From NCBI RefSeq assembly GCF_003386235.1, contig NZ_QRDZ01000023.1, positions 105,445 to 169,444 on the forward strand: 64,000 nt of DNA. Reading direction: 5' to 3'. The DNA comes from Cohnella phaseoli. GTDB lineage: Bacteria > Bacillota > Bacilli > Paenibacillales > Paenibacillaceae. Below, in pieces: positions 1-8,052 of this stretch; positions within the stretch are counted from its first letter, which is position 1; each line of letters starts with the position of its first letter. The notes under the pieces are model-generated. The model was not told the DNA's origin and did no database searches. It worked only from the letters and a program-made list of their open reading frames with translations. The translations under genes and the position numbers were made by a program.

Positions 1-720
1 GGACCGCTTCGCTATCGGGAGATCCAGCTGGTTCTTCTGCACTCGGGGTCGATGGAGGTGGAGGTCGACGGCGCTGCGTACAAGGTGCATCCGGGACAGC
101 TCTTGCTGCTGCTGCCGGAAGAAAACGTCTATATCGCGTTCGACAGGTCGGGAAAGTCACGGCATCGCTGGATCACATTGAGTTTGAGAGAGTACGAAGC
201 CGATTTGCAGCATCAATTACACGCCATGCCCCGCACCATTCCGATCTCGGAGCCGATGAATCGGCTTGTCGATCTATCGGTGATGCAGCGGCAAACGGAT
301 CTACCCGAATACCGCAGCGTGGCGAACGCGCTTGGGCTTGCGGCCATTCGGCTGTACGCGGCGGAGAGCGCGCGCAATGATGCGCTTATCGCCAATCCCG
401 TCATTGGGAAGGTCAAATCGTTTATCCACGAACACTACGCCATCCCTTTATCTATGAAGGAAATCGCCGATCACGCCAACGTCTCGGCCAGCCATCTCGT
501 GCGACTCTTCAAGCAAGCCGAACAAACGACGCCCATTCAGTATTTATGGGATTACCGCGTGGAGCATAGCCTCGTCTTGTTGCGTACGACCGGTCTGTCC
601 GTCGGAGAGATCGCCGAGCAGTGCGGCTTCAAGTCGAGATACCACTACTCCAGATCGGTGAAACGCTATACCGGAAAATCCGCCAGCGAGATCAGAGCGT
701 TGCATTGGCAATCGCGATAA
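1..720 (+). CDS. AraC-family transcriptional regulator, 5' end cut by window edge
   Basis: The frame is open from base 1, so the true start lies upstream of the window. The first ATG (52) falls inside the predicted N-terminal cupin-like sensing domain and is unlikely to be the start. Of the 239 visible residues, about 1-110 look like an AraC-type effector-binding barrel. The last ~100 form two helix-turn-helix motifs, with recognisable segments MKEIADHANVSASHLVRLFK and GEIAEQCGFKSRYHYSR. The protein is a cytoplasmic one-component regulator, probably of sugar-related genes. The stop at 718-720 touches the ribosome binding site of the dioxygenase that follows, so the two genes are probably cotranscribed. 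The effector is unknown. Confidence 0.88.
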   Translation, partial: GPLRYREIQLVLLHSGSMEVEVDGAAYKVHPGQLLLLLPEENVYIAFDRSGKSRHRWITLSLREYEADLQHQLHAMPRTIPISEPMNRLVDLSVMQRQTDLPEYRSVANALGLAAIRLYAAESARNDALIANPVIGKVKSFIHEHYAIPLSMKEIADHANVSASHLVRLFKQAEQTTPIQYLWDYRVEHSLVLLRTTGLSVGEIAEQCGFKSRYHYSRSVKRYTGKSASEIRALHWQSR

Positions 721-733
721 GGAGGAACGAAAT

Positions 734-1399
734 ATGACTGCAGCCTTCAAAGAAGAATTCGAGAATCAGGGTTACGTAATTCTGAAGGGGCTCTACACGA
801 CTGAGGAAGCCCATCGCTTGAAAGAGGAAGCAGCGGCGATTCTAGCGAGACACGACGTTCATCAATCGGGCGTGTTCCTTGGGCTGACCGCCGAAAGTCC
901 GCTGTTCAAGGAAGCGGCGAGAACGCCCCGATTGGCGCAAGCGTTAAAAGAGATCGTCGGGGATTCGGTCGTGTTCTTGAGCGACAAGCTGGTCTTCAAA
1001 AACGCCAGCACCGATTTCGGATCGCCTTGGCACCAGGACTATTCGTATTGGCGCGGCAGCCACAAGCTCTCGGTCTGGATCGCGCTCGACGACGCCAATC
1101 CGGCGAACGGCTGTTTAAGGATCGTTCCCGGTTCGCATTTGTCGACTGCCAGCCATGACGGCCAAGTAACGGACGATCTGGGATTCGTGCATCGTCTGGA
1201 CGAGAAAGACATCGATCCGTCGCAAATTGTGGATTTGCCGGCCTCCAAGGGTGACGCCATCGTGTTCCACGATCTGCTGCTCCATGCCTCCTACCCGAAT
1301 ACGTCGGGCGCCGATCGCTGGGCTTTGATCTCCACCTACAAAGACGGAACACAGCCGGACCCCGATTATTCGTGGGCGAAAGCCGCCTTCGCTTTGTGA
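734..1399 (+). CDS. PhyH-type (phytanoyl-CoA dioxygenase family) Fe(II)/2-oxoglutarate oxygenase
   Basis: A 221-residue cytoplasmic protein. The family uses Fe(II) and 2-oxoglutarate to hydroxylate small substrates. The facial triad is visible as H100 and D102 in WHQDYSYW and H184 in LLLHASYP. R195 (DRW) is placed to bind 2-oxoglutarate. AAGGAGG ending about 8 bases before ATG 734 fixes the start. It lies 13 bp behind the AraC gene, which probably controls it. Length is typical of short bacterial PhyH proteins. The substrate cannot be read from sequence; bacterial homologues act on varied sugars, amino acids and secondary metabolites. Confidence 0.85.
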   Translation: MTAAFKEEFENQGYVILKGLYTTEEAHRLKEEAAAILARHDVHQSGVFLGLTAESPLFKEAARTPRLAQALKEIVGDSVVFLSDKLVFKNASTDFGSPWHQDYSYWRGSHKLSVWIALDDANPANGCLRIVPGSHLSTASHDGQVTDDLGFVHRLDEKDIDPSQIVDLPASKGDAIVFHDLLLHASYPNTSGADRWALISTYKDGTQPDPDYSWAKAAFAL

Positions 1400-1426
1400 G
1401 TCCCTAATCCGCGATCGATAAGATGA

Positions 1427-1470
1427 AAACACCGCCAGCCCTCCCGAAACGGGATGCGGCGGCGGTGTTT
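1427..1470. terminator. Bidirectional terminator between convergent genes
   Basis: Perfect 10-bp inverted repeat AAACACCGCC (1427-1436) / GGCGGTGTTT (1461-1470), A-rich before and T-rich after. It lies between the stop of the dioxygenase (1399) and the stop of the minus-strand secreted protein (1475), so it can end transcripts from both sides. Confidence 0.75.
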
Positions 1471-1474
1471 GACA

Positions 1475-4027
1475 TTATGGCTCGTTGTAGACTTCGACTT
1501 CTCCCAGCTGAAGAACATAATGCCCGTTATTGTCCGGGCGCAGCCCCGATGCGGAAATTCGGATTTTATTCGTTGTATCGGAGTACCCCCAAGTATAGGA
1601 GATCGCCGCGCTGGAAGCAGGCTGGGATTCGTTGGTTCGGGATACCCGGTCCTGCCAATTCGCTCCGTCCCACACTTGAATCTTGAAATCCTTCGGGTAG
1701 CCGTAAGGCTCGGTACGTCCGACAAGGACGACCTCGTTAAACACGACCGGCGATCCCATATCGATCACGATCCATTCGGCATGGTCGCTCGTTATTCCCG
1801 TCTGCGTCGAAAAATTGGTCGATCTGTTCCCGTCCGTAAGTCTGCTTTTCGGCCACCCCGAATACTCGCTGCTTACCGTGACAGCGGCATGAACTGCCAG
1901 ATTCGCAGGGGCTAATGGCAAAGCGTACAATCGGCCTTCTCCCGGAGCAAATGCGGCCGACATCGCGCCTGTAGCCGGATTGTAATTCGTGGCGACTTCG
2001 CCTCCCGTCGTTTTGGAGATTTCCGTTACCGCACTCGGTTTAGGCGAAAGCGTAAACGACACCGTTCTCGAATTGACGGTATCCCGGTTAGTCACCATGA
2101 CATATCGGCGTCCGTCGGCATCCGTCGAGTATCCGATCACTAACGGATCCGCAAGATTAGACGGCTGAAGGAAAAAGCTCGAAGGCAGCGCGGTCGTGCC
2201 CGCAGGCAGCGTTCCGGTATGATATACGGCCTGGGAGGTCAGCGATAATAGCTTAGGTCCAAGCTTCAACACCTCCGCGTTAATATTTTGCGCATACGTA
2301 TACGAAGCGTTCTTGGTCCCGTTCGGCAGCAGAATGCCGTCATGGAACGGTTCTCCTTGTCCGGACGGAGTCTCGTAAGTGAAGTAATTGATTCCTTTAG
2401 CCCCGTAGGCGAGGCTGGTATATACTTGGTACCTCATTTCTCCTTCTGAAGGCGCCCTAAGCATTCCCGTAATTCCTACCGCTTGAATATAGGTCCAAAA
2501 ATCGATCGATGCCGCCAGGGATTGCCTGCGGATGATTTCCATATTCGAATAATAATCGGCGCTAATCCCGCCGCTTACGCCGAACGGATAATGATCGTAC
2601 ATCATGAAATCGGGGCCTTTGCTAGCCCAACGGTAGACGTAATCTTCATAGGAAAAAGCGGTCAGGTTCTGATTAAGGGTGAACCAGAAGTCGCCGTTCG
2701 AGGGACTGCCCGCCACGTAAGCCGTACCGTCTTTCTCCCATTCCGTTCCGCTCGTCGACTTCACGACCCAACCGACGGAATTGTCTCCTCCGCCCCCATG
2801 AGTAAGCTCCCAGTAATAGGACGTATTCGGGCTTACGGTCGCATTCAAAGTAAACTGCGGATAATTCGTGCTCGCTCCCGATAGCGTCTGCTGCGCGATC
2901 AACGTCGTTTTGGCGGGAGAATTCCACAGCTTCAGAGTCAGAGGCTCGTTCGTCCCCCATTGATTCTTGTCGATATACAACTGAACCGTCGATATCATTG
3001 TCGTCTTCGAATTGGTTTTAAAAGACTGTCCTACGGACTGGGTCGGATTTACGAATACGCCTGTCTGTCCGCCGAAACCGAGGTTGCCCGCATAGGTCGG
3101 TAACAAGTTCACATAGGTCAGGTGATCCGGATCCGCCGCCCTGATTTTCTCGATCGTGCTTTGCAAACCGACCATCTTCTCCGCGGAAGGCTCATCGACA
3201 AGATGATAGCCCAGGAAAGCTCCGTTCGTTTTGTAGTGATTGGTAATTTCGGCGATATCAGCCGCATACGGCTCGGCGCCTCCGATAAACATGCTCCGGG
3301 CGTAATGGAGATTAAACCATAAATCATGCCCTGCCTGGGCAACTCCGTCCCGATAAGCCGTTCCTCCGCTATACGCGTCGGAAGTATGATAGATCACGTA
3401 GCTTTGAGCCAATGGCCCATCGGCGGTCAGTTCCATGTAATACGTAGTATTCGGAGTAAGCCATTTATAAAAATAAAAGGTAGGATGAATCGTACCTGCA
3501 GGTCCGGTTATCGATGAACTCCCAATCAGAGTCGTCTTGCTTGGCGAATCGTAAAGTTTTAATGTCATCTTCTGACCGCTAACCGGCAAATTTTCATCCA
3601 TGAACAGCTCGATGGTATCGATTGCGATATCCGGAGTATACGGAGTCGTGAACGTTTGCCCGTATGAATGGCCGTAGTCGAGAAAATCTCCTCCGTCGCC
3701 GAGGTTTTGCAATTCGTTAAATTTGTACGAATCCAGTCGTTCTTCCTGCACGACGCACTTTAAACCGTTAGCGGCACACTGCGCCAATGCGGCGTCATTA
3801 AGGGTTTGGTTAATAACGCCATTCGTTAAGAGAACATAGGTCGCATTCATGTCCTTGATCTGTTTGTAATTTTCGAACGTCGTATCCTGAGGACTCGGCG
3901 ACCAGAAGATCCCGATCGGGAACGGGGCGACCTTCGGATCGGGTATCGCCGCTTGGACCGAAGAAACGGTAGAGAAAACGAAAATTGCCGCCAATAGGCC
4001 TAGAAGGAAAGGTGCCTTTTTTTTCAT
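1475..4027 (-). CDS. Secreted glycosidase-like TIM-barrel protein with two inserted modules and a C-terminal discoidin domain
   Basis: About 850 residues from ATG 4027, chosen because AGGAGG lies 7 bases upstream; a longer reading from 4072 would put 15 residues before the signal peptide. Residues 1-27 are a signal peptide (KKK, hydrophobic core, VQAAIP). The catalytic-like region starts near residue 33 and contains GYHLVDEPS (E279 a candidate catalytic Glu, as in clan GH-A enzymes), MMYDHYPF and GINYFTYETPSG. Two similar ~120-residue modules, at about 120-240 and 320-450, interrupt it; both start GQ(T/S)F and end near LWFNL/FWFTL. Residues ~705-850 form an F5/8 type C (discoidin) domain. It is the last gene of the importer cluster and has its own promoter-like region and a cre-like box. 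The GH family cannot be assigned with certainty. Confidence 0.72.
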   Translation of the reverse strand: MKKKAPFLLGLLAAIFVFSTVSSVQAAIPDPKVAPFPIGIFWSPSPQDTTFENYKQIKDMNATYVLLTNGVINQTLNDAALAQCAANGLKCVVQEERLDSYKFNELQNLGDGGDFLDYGHSYGQTFTTPYTPDIAIDTIELFMDENLPVSGQKMTLKLYDSPSKTTLIGSSSITGPAGTIHPTFYFYKWLTPNTTYYMELTADGPLAQSYVIYHTSDAYSGGTAYRDGVAQAGHDLWFNLHYARSMFIGGAEPYAADIAEITNHYKTNGAFLGYHLVDEPSAEKMVGLQSTIEKIRAADPDHLTYVNLLPTYAGNLGFGGQTGVFVNPTQSVGQSFKTNSKTTMISTVQLYIDKNQWGTNEPLTLKLWNSPAKTTLIAQQTLSGASTNYPQFTLNATVSPNTSYYWELTHGGGGDNSVGWVVKSTSGTEWEKDGTAYVAGSPSNGDFWFTLNQNLTAFSYEDYVYRWASKGPDFMMYDHYPFGVSGGISADYYSNMEIIRRQSLAASIDFWTYIQAVGITGMLRAPSEGEMRYQVYTSLAYGAKGINYFTYETPSGQGEPFHDGILLPNGTKNASYTYAQNINAEVLKLGPKLLSLTSQAVYHTGTLPAGTTALPSSFFLQPSNLADPLVIGYSTDADGRRYVMVTNRDTVNSRTVSFTLSPKPSAVTEISKTTGGEVATNYNPATGAMSAAFAPGEGRLYALPLAPANLAVHAAVTVSSEYSGWPKSRLTDGNRSTNFSTQTGITSDHAEWIVIDMGSPVVFNEVVLVGRTEPYGYPKDFKIQVWDGANWQDRVSRTNESQPASSAAISYTWGYSDTTNKIRISASGLRPDNNGHYVLQLGEVEVYNEP

Positions 4028-4045
4028 GAAATGACCTCCTCTAAT

Positions 4046-4059
4046 TGAGAGCGCTTTCC
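4046..4059. promoter_or_regulatory. cre-like (CcpA) box upstream of the secreted protein gene
   Basis: TGAGAGCGCTTTCC fits the cre consensus TGWAARCGYTWNCW at 12 of 14 positions. It lies 18 bp upstream of the start codon and downstream of the predicted -10 box, where CcpA binding would block transcription. Confidence 0.55.
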
Positions 4060-4086
4060 AGATTCGGTTCACGCTCTTCTTTAACC

Positions 4087-4148
4087 AGAATAGGACAACC
4101 GCTTCATCGGATATAGGAATATTTTTACCGGATTTATTGGACTTTTTT
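4087..4148 (-). promoter_or_regulatory. Predicted activator-dependent promoter (GTCCAA motif plus -10)
   Basis: On the minus strand AAAAAAGTCCAATAAA (4148-4133) is followed by a -10-like TATTCT at 4092-4087. The G of GTCC is 50 nt upstream of the first base of the -10, exactly as at the two sibling sites 7990-8052 and 14231-14292. There is no good -35 box. This is the most divergent of the three copies. Confidence 0.5.
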
Positions 4149-4175
4149 GCCGATCAAGTCGCGGGACGACGAACA

Positions 4176-4208
4176 GGAGCTGGCCCAAAAGTAACAATGG
4201 GCAGCCCC
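4176..4208 (-). other. Imperfect stem-loop after the binding-protein gene
   Basis: GGAGCTGGCCCA (4176-4187) can pair with TGGGCAGCCCC (4198-4208) with one bulge. It lies just after the stop of the binding-protein gene and before the secreted-protein promoter. No T-run follows on the minus strand, so it may be an RNA-processing or partial-termination hairpin rather than a full terminator. Confidence 0.35.
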
Positions 4209-4233
4209 TGCGATCCGTTCCCGCTCAATCGGA

Positions 4234-5961
4234 CTATTCCAGATCCGGAACGGTTTGCAAGTTGTTCGTTCTTTCCTCCGAAATCTCGTCGTAGCCGAGC
4301 TTTCTTTCCGTTTCCTGCCATTTGGCGATAATGCTTCGGATTTCCTCCTCGGATTTCGCCAGCACGCCGGACACGACCATGTCCTTCCACCGCGTCGCAT
4401 AACCTGCGCCCTTCTTCAGTTCGATCGGTCCGGGGAGAACGTATGGAGCTTTGTCCGTGATGTACGAATAGACCGGCTCTCCTTGGACGTAGCCCATGTT
4501 TTTCAAGGTTTCGATGACGTCCGCCCTTTTGTCGTACGCGGTCGGTGCGTAGTATTTCGCTTGCAGGTTGTAGTTCGGCGTCGGGCTGTAGTACCAAATT
4601 CCTTCAGGGATTTTCTCTCCGATATTTCCTTGGAACTTATCGATAGCCGCCTGCGTCTCGACAATCTTATTGTCGGCATCATATTCCCAATCGACGCCTT
4701 CCTGTCCGAAAGTCGTGAGCTTCCAGCCTTCCTCCCCCATCGTGTATTCCATATACTTGATGAAGGCATTCAAGTTTTCTTCGCTGATGCTCTTCTTGAT
4801 GATCCAGTACGAGTTGACTCCCAACATCGCTTTCTTAACAAACGCCGGATCTAACGATGGATTCGTTTTGCTGCTGAACACGGTCGTTCCGACGAACAGC
4901 CCCTTGGGATCCACGCTCGCCAAGCTGTCGTTCACCGTCATGACATGCGTGCCCCAAGTTCCGAACAATCCCACGCGGCCGCTGGACGCCTTCTCGATAT
5001 ATTGTCCGTACTTCATCGTCAAGCTTTCCTTGTCGATCAAGCCCTCTTTGAAGAGCGAATTGTAATACGCGATGAATTCATACAGATTATCCGTGAAGAC
5101 CATGTCGTGCCGTTTGACCTTGCCGTCGCTCTTATCCGTAAACCAGTCGTTTAATCCGACCGTTACGTTGCCGGAGCCTGCGTAAGAGTATTCCGGATTG
5201 TCGAACATGTATTTGTTGTTCCAGAACATCTCTCCGAAATCGATCGAAGGGATGACCTTCTGTCCGTCGGGCAGCTTAATGTTATCTCTGAATGCGATTA
5301 GCGTATCCCGCAATTCATCTGTGGTTTTGGGCAAAGGGAGTCCCAACTGATCCAGCCAATCCTTGCGAATGAGCGGCGCCGTTGCAGGCTTGGTTCCGAT
5401 AGGGGACTCGAAGTTTTGGGGCGCGCGGAACAGCTTCCCGGTTTCGACGTCCGAGCTGATCGGCAGAAGCTGACTCACTTGCGCTTTGTAATTCGGCATC
5501 CGATCCAAAATTTCGTTCCAGTCCAGCAGAATGTCGTTCCTTCCCAGCGAATCGATCGTTTGGGCAGCCAGCGTAGAGCTTGTCGTCATTAAAATATCGG
5601 GCATGTCCGCCGCTTTGGTAGCCGCCCACAGCTGAAGCTTCTTGTCTGCTTCGTCGGAGCTTCCCGTCTTCAGGACGTTGAGCTTGACCTTAAATCCGAG
5701 CGCCTTCTCGAGCTCAGGCCCGATTCTGTCCCGGGCTTCGTCGACCGTCGCCCATCCCCAGTTAAAAGAGGAAACGGTAAGCTCCGAAGGAAGAGCTTCT
5801 TTCGAGGGCTCCGCCGATGCGGTCTCCTGCTGCGCCGGAGAAGACGCCGCGGGAGCGGATTCTTTCGCCCCGTCGTTCGTCTTGGCGCAGCCGGCCAGAA
5901 TGCTGGAAGTCGCCAGCGCGAGCGTAGCCAGTGAAACGATCATCTTCTTTTTCATCGTCAT
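4234..5961 (-). CDS. ABC importer extracellular sugar-binding lipoprotein (LplA-like)
   Basis: A 575-residue extracellular solute-binding protein. MTMKKK, a hydrophobic stretch and lipobox LAGC (Cys ~24) mark a lipoprotein signal, followed by a Ser/Ala/Glu-rich linker. GGGAGAGG six bases before ATG 5961 supports the start. Size and sequence style match the large oligosaccharide-binding proteins that accompany LplB/YtcP permeases in Paenibacillus. It should capture oligosaccharides at the membrane surface and deliver them to the permeases encoded just upstream at 6026-7828. The gene order permease-permease-binding protein-secreted enzyme suggests its ligand is a product of the enzyme at 1475-4027. 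The ligand is unknown. Confidence 0.92.
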   Translation of the reverse strand: MTMKKKMIVSLATLALATSSILAGCAKTNDGAKESAPAASSPAQQETASAEPSKEALPSELTVSSFNWGWATVDEARDRIGPELEKALGFKVKLNVLKTGSSDEADKKLQLWAATKAADMPDILMTTSSTLAAQTIDSLGRNDILLDWNEILDRMPNYKAQVSQLLPISSDVETGKLFRAPQNFESPIGTKPATAPLIRKDWLDQLGLPLPKTTDELRDTLIAFRDNIKLPDGQKVIPSIDFGEMFWNNKYMFDNPEYSYAGSGNVTVGLNDWFTDKSDGKVKRHDMVFTDNLYEFIAYYNSLFKEGLIDKESLTMKYGQYIEKASSGRVGLFGTWGTHVMTVNDSLASVDPKGLFVGTTVFSSKTNPSLDPAFVKKAMLGVNSYWIIKKSISEENLNAFIKYMEYTMGEEGWKLTTFGQEGVDWEYDADNKIVETQAAIDKFQGNIGEKIPEGIWYYSPTPNYNLQAKYYAPTAYDKRADVIETLKNMGYVQGEPVYSYITDKAPYVLPGPIELKKGAGYATRWKDMVVSGVLAKSEEEIRSIIAKWQETERKLGYDEISEERTNNLQTVPDLE

Positions 5962-6025
5962 GCTAACCTCTCCCTATAATTTCATTATATATAAATACCG
6001 TTAGGTACTCATACCGCCTGTCCGA

Positions 6026-6907
6026 TTAACCTTTGACCGAACCTAGCATCATGCCTTTGACAAAGTACTTCTGAAGAAAAGGATAGACGACGATAACCGG
6101 AACCGTCGTGATGACCAGCATGGCCATTTTGACCGATTCTGCCGTGACGGTCGCTTTGAAGCCGGAGTCCATCTTGGAAATCGAGGCGATGTTGGACGCT
6201 TCGTTGGTTTGAATGATTTTCAGAAGCACGTTCTGGGCGGTCCATAGGTCTTCGCTCGTCATATAGGTAAATCCGGAAAACCAGTCGTTCCAATGGAATA
6301 CGCCGATAAACAGCGCGACCGTCGCCAGCACCGGCGTGCTTAGCGGCATGACGATTCGCCAGAAAAGCGAGAAATCGCTCGCCCCGTCGATGACGGCGGA
6401 TTCTTCCAATGCGGCCGGCAGCTCGTTCAAAAAGGTACGAAGGATCAAAATATGGAAAGTGGCGAGCAAATGCGGCAAAACGTAAACCATCACGTTGTTG
6501 ACCAGGCCCAGCATATCCATCACGACGTAAGTCGGGATGATGCCGCCGGAGAAGTACATCGGAATCAGCATCCACCAGGTCAGAAATTTTCGGAATACGA
6601 AGTGTTTCTTGGTTAACGCGAAAGCGAACATCGCGGTCAGAATCAAATGTAGAGCGGACCCGACTATGACCCGAAACAACGTAATTTGGTAAGCGTTTAA
6701 CAGCTCCGACGTCTTAAAGATCGCTTTATAATTTTCGAAGGAGAAGGATCTTACCCACAGGTACAGCCCTCCCCGCTGCGCATCCAGCGGATCGTTAAGG
6801 GATACGATCAAGACGTAGTAGAACGGATAGATGCAGACTAACGTGAAGATCAACATGAGGATTCCGTTGATCGCGGCGAACGCGTCGAATTTTCGTTTCT
6901 TCTTCAT
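6026..6907 (-). CDS. ABC sugar importer permease, YtcP/LplC type
   Basis: A 293-residue inner-membrane protein with about six hydrophobic segments, typical of the second permease of CUT1 importers. The EAA loop that docks the ATPase is visible as EESAVIDGASDFSLFWRI, followed by MPLSTP. It ends with the family-typical FVKGMMLGSVKG. GGAGGT upstream of ATG 6907 supports the start. It lies 15 bp behind the partner permease and 64 bp before the binding-protein gene. No ATPase gene is present nearby, so a shared ATPase is expected. Confidence 0.93.
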   Translation of the reverse strand: MKKKRKFDAFAAINGILMLIFTLVCIYPFYYVLIVSLNDPLDAQRGGLYLWVRSFSFENYKAIFKTSELLNAYQITLFRVIVGSALHLILTAMFAFALTKKHFVFRKFLTWWMLIPMYFSGGIIPTYVVMDMLGLVNNVMVYVLPHLLATFHILILRTFLNELPAALEESAVIDGASDFSLFWRIVMPLSTPVLATVALFIGVFHWNDWFSGFTYMTSEDLWTAQNVLLKIIQTNEASNIASISKMDSGFKATVTAESVKMAMLVITTVPVIVVYPFLQKYFVKGMMLGSVKG

Positions 6908-6922
6908 ACCCTACCTCCGAAA

Positions 6923-7828
6923 TCAGATGATGGAATCGCTCTTGGCGGCTTTCGCCAAATAATTGCAGACGATGAACAAGGCCAGACCGATAAAGGCTTG
7001 GAAGATGCCCATAGCCGTTCCGATCGAATACCCCATTAACCCCATGTCCTTCAAATATCGAAGAACGAGCGTATCCAGAATTTCGGCCTGCTGCTGAACG
7101 GTTACGTTCGACATCGTCCACATTTGATCCTGACCCGCCTTTAACAGGTTCGAGGCGTTCAGAATAAACATGAGCACGATTGTGTTTCGGATGCCCGGAA
7201 GAGAGATATGCCAGATTTGGCGGAACCGGCTGGCTCCGTCCACCTTGGCCGCCTCGTACTGCTGAACGTCGATCGCAGACAAGGACGCGATAAAGATAAT
7301 CGCGCTGAACCCCATGTTTTTCCATGCCTCGGTAAATAGAATGATCGGATAAAATGCGTTCTTATCGGCCATGAAGTAAAACGGCTCTTTCAAAATCCCG
7401 AGGGACACGAGCAGATCGTTGACGACTCCGCCGTCGATGGAAAAGAGCTTATACCAGATCCCCGCCGCGATGACCCAAGAGACGAAATACGGCAAATACG
7501 AGGTCGTTTGAACGAATTTCCGGAACCATCCCGTGCCGATTTCGTTGATCAAAAGAGCAAAGATGACTGTTGCAGGGAAGAGCAGGATCATTTTCATTGC
7601 ACTGATCAGGATTGTGTTCCGGAGTGCGTTATTAAAATCGGGCATATCGAATAACGTCCTGAAATTATCGAATCCGACGAAGTCGCTTCGGAACACGCCT
7701 TTGAAGACGTCGAAGTCCTGAAAAGAAATGACGACGCCGTACATCGGCAAATAGGAAAACACGAGAAAGAACAGAAATCCGGGTAACGCGAACGCGATCA
7801 ACCATTTTTGACGATAAAGCTTGTTCAT
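6923..7828 (-). CDS. ABC sugar importer permease, LplB type
   Basis: About 301 residues with six predicted membrane spans. The EAA loop reads YEAAKVDGASRFRQIWHI, followed by SLPGIRNT. ATG 7828 is preferred because AGGTGA is correctly spaced in front of it; a GTG three codons upstream (7837) lies inside that ribosome binding site. This is the first gene of the transporter unit. It is preceded by a perfect cre box (7871-7884) and a predicted activator-dependent promoter. It pairs with the permease at 6026-6907 and the lipoprotein at 4234-5961. Confidence 0.93.
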   Translation of the reverse strand: MNKLYRQKWLIAFALPGFLFFLVFSYLPMYGVVISFQDFDVFKGVFRSDFVGFDNFRTLFDMPDFNNALRNTILISAMKMILLFPATVIFALLINEIGTGWFRKFVQTTSYLPYFVSWVIAAGIWYKLFSIDGGVVNDLLVSLGILKEPFYFMADKNAFYPIILFTEAWKNMGFSAIIFIASLSAIDVQQYEAAKVDGASRFRQIWHISLPGIRNTIVLMFILNASNLLKAGQDQMWTMSNVTVQQQAEILDTLVLRYLKDMGLMGYSIGTAMGIFQAFIGLALFIVCNYLAKAAKSDSII

Positions 7829-7870
7829 GCCTTTCACCTGCTTAGCTGTAAAATAGATCTCTCAAATTAA

Positions 7871-7884
7871 TGAAAGCGCTTTCT
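7871..7884. promoter_or_regulatory. cre (CcpA) box upstream of the first importer operon
   Basis: TGAAAGCGCTTTCT matches the cre consensus TGWAARCGYTWNCW at all 14 positions and is nearly palindromic. It lies 43 bp upstream of the permease start and about 100 bp downstream of the predicted transcription start, consistent with carbon catabolite repression by roadblock. Confidence 0.72.
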
Positions 7885-7989
7885 TTATGGGCTGAGCAGA
7901 ATCGGCCGTTCCGCGCTTGGCCTTGGCTTTCCAATGCGCCGCACGTGACGGACTCGACCTCTCGCCGATAACGCCTTGCTTATATTTCT

Positions 7990-8052
7990 ACTTTAACGCA
8001 TCGGACTACCGCTTATCTTGCACGAATCTTACGCGTTTTTTGGACTTTTTTT
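7990..8052 (-). promoter_or_regulatory. Predicted activator-dependent promoter of the first importer operon
   Basis: On the minus strand AAAAAAAGTCCAAAAAA, then GCGTAAGATTCGTGCAAG, precede a -10-like TAAAGT at 7995-7990. GTCC begins 50 nt upstream of the -10. About 29 of 36 bases match the copy at 14258-14292. The -35 region has no consensus, as expected for a promoter needing an AraC-type activator. The motif overlaps the end of the response-regulator gene, which probably encodes its binder. Confidence 0.55.

Noticed and set aside
1423..1915. Plus-strand frames after the dioxygenase
   Set aside because: They run through a terminator and are antisense to the discoidin domain of the secreted protein.
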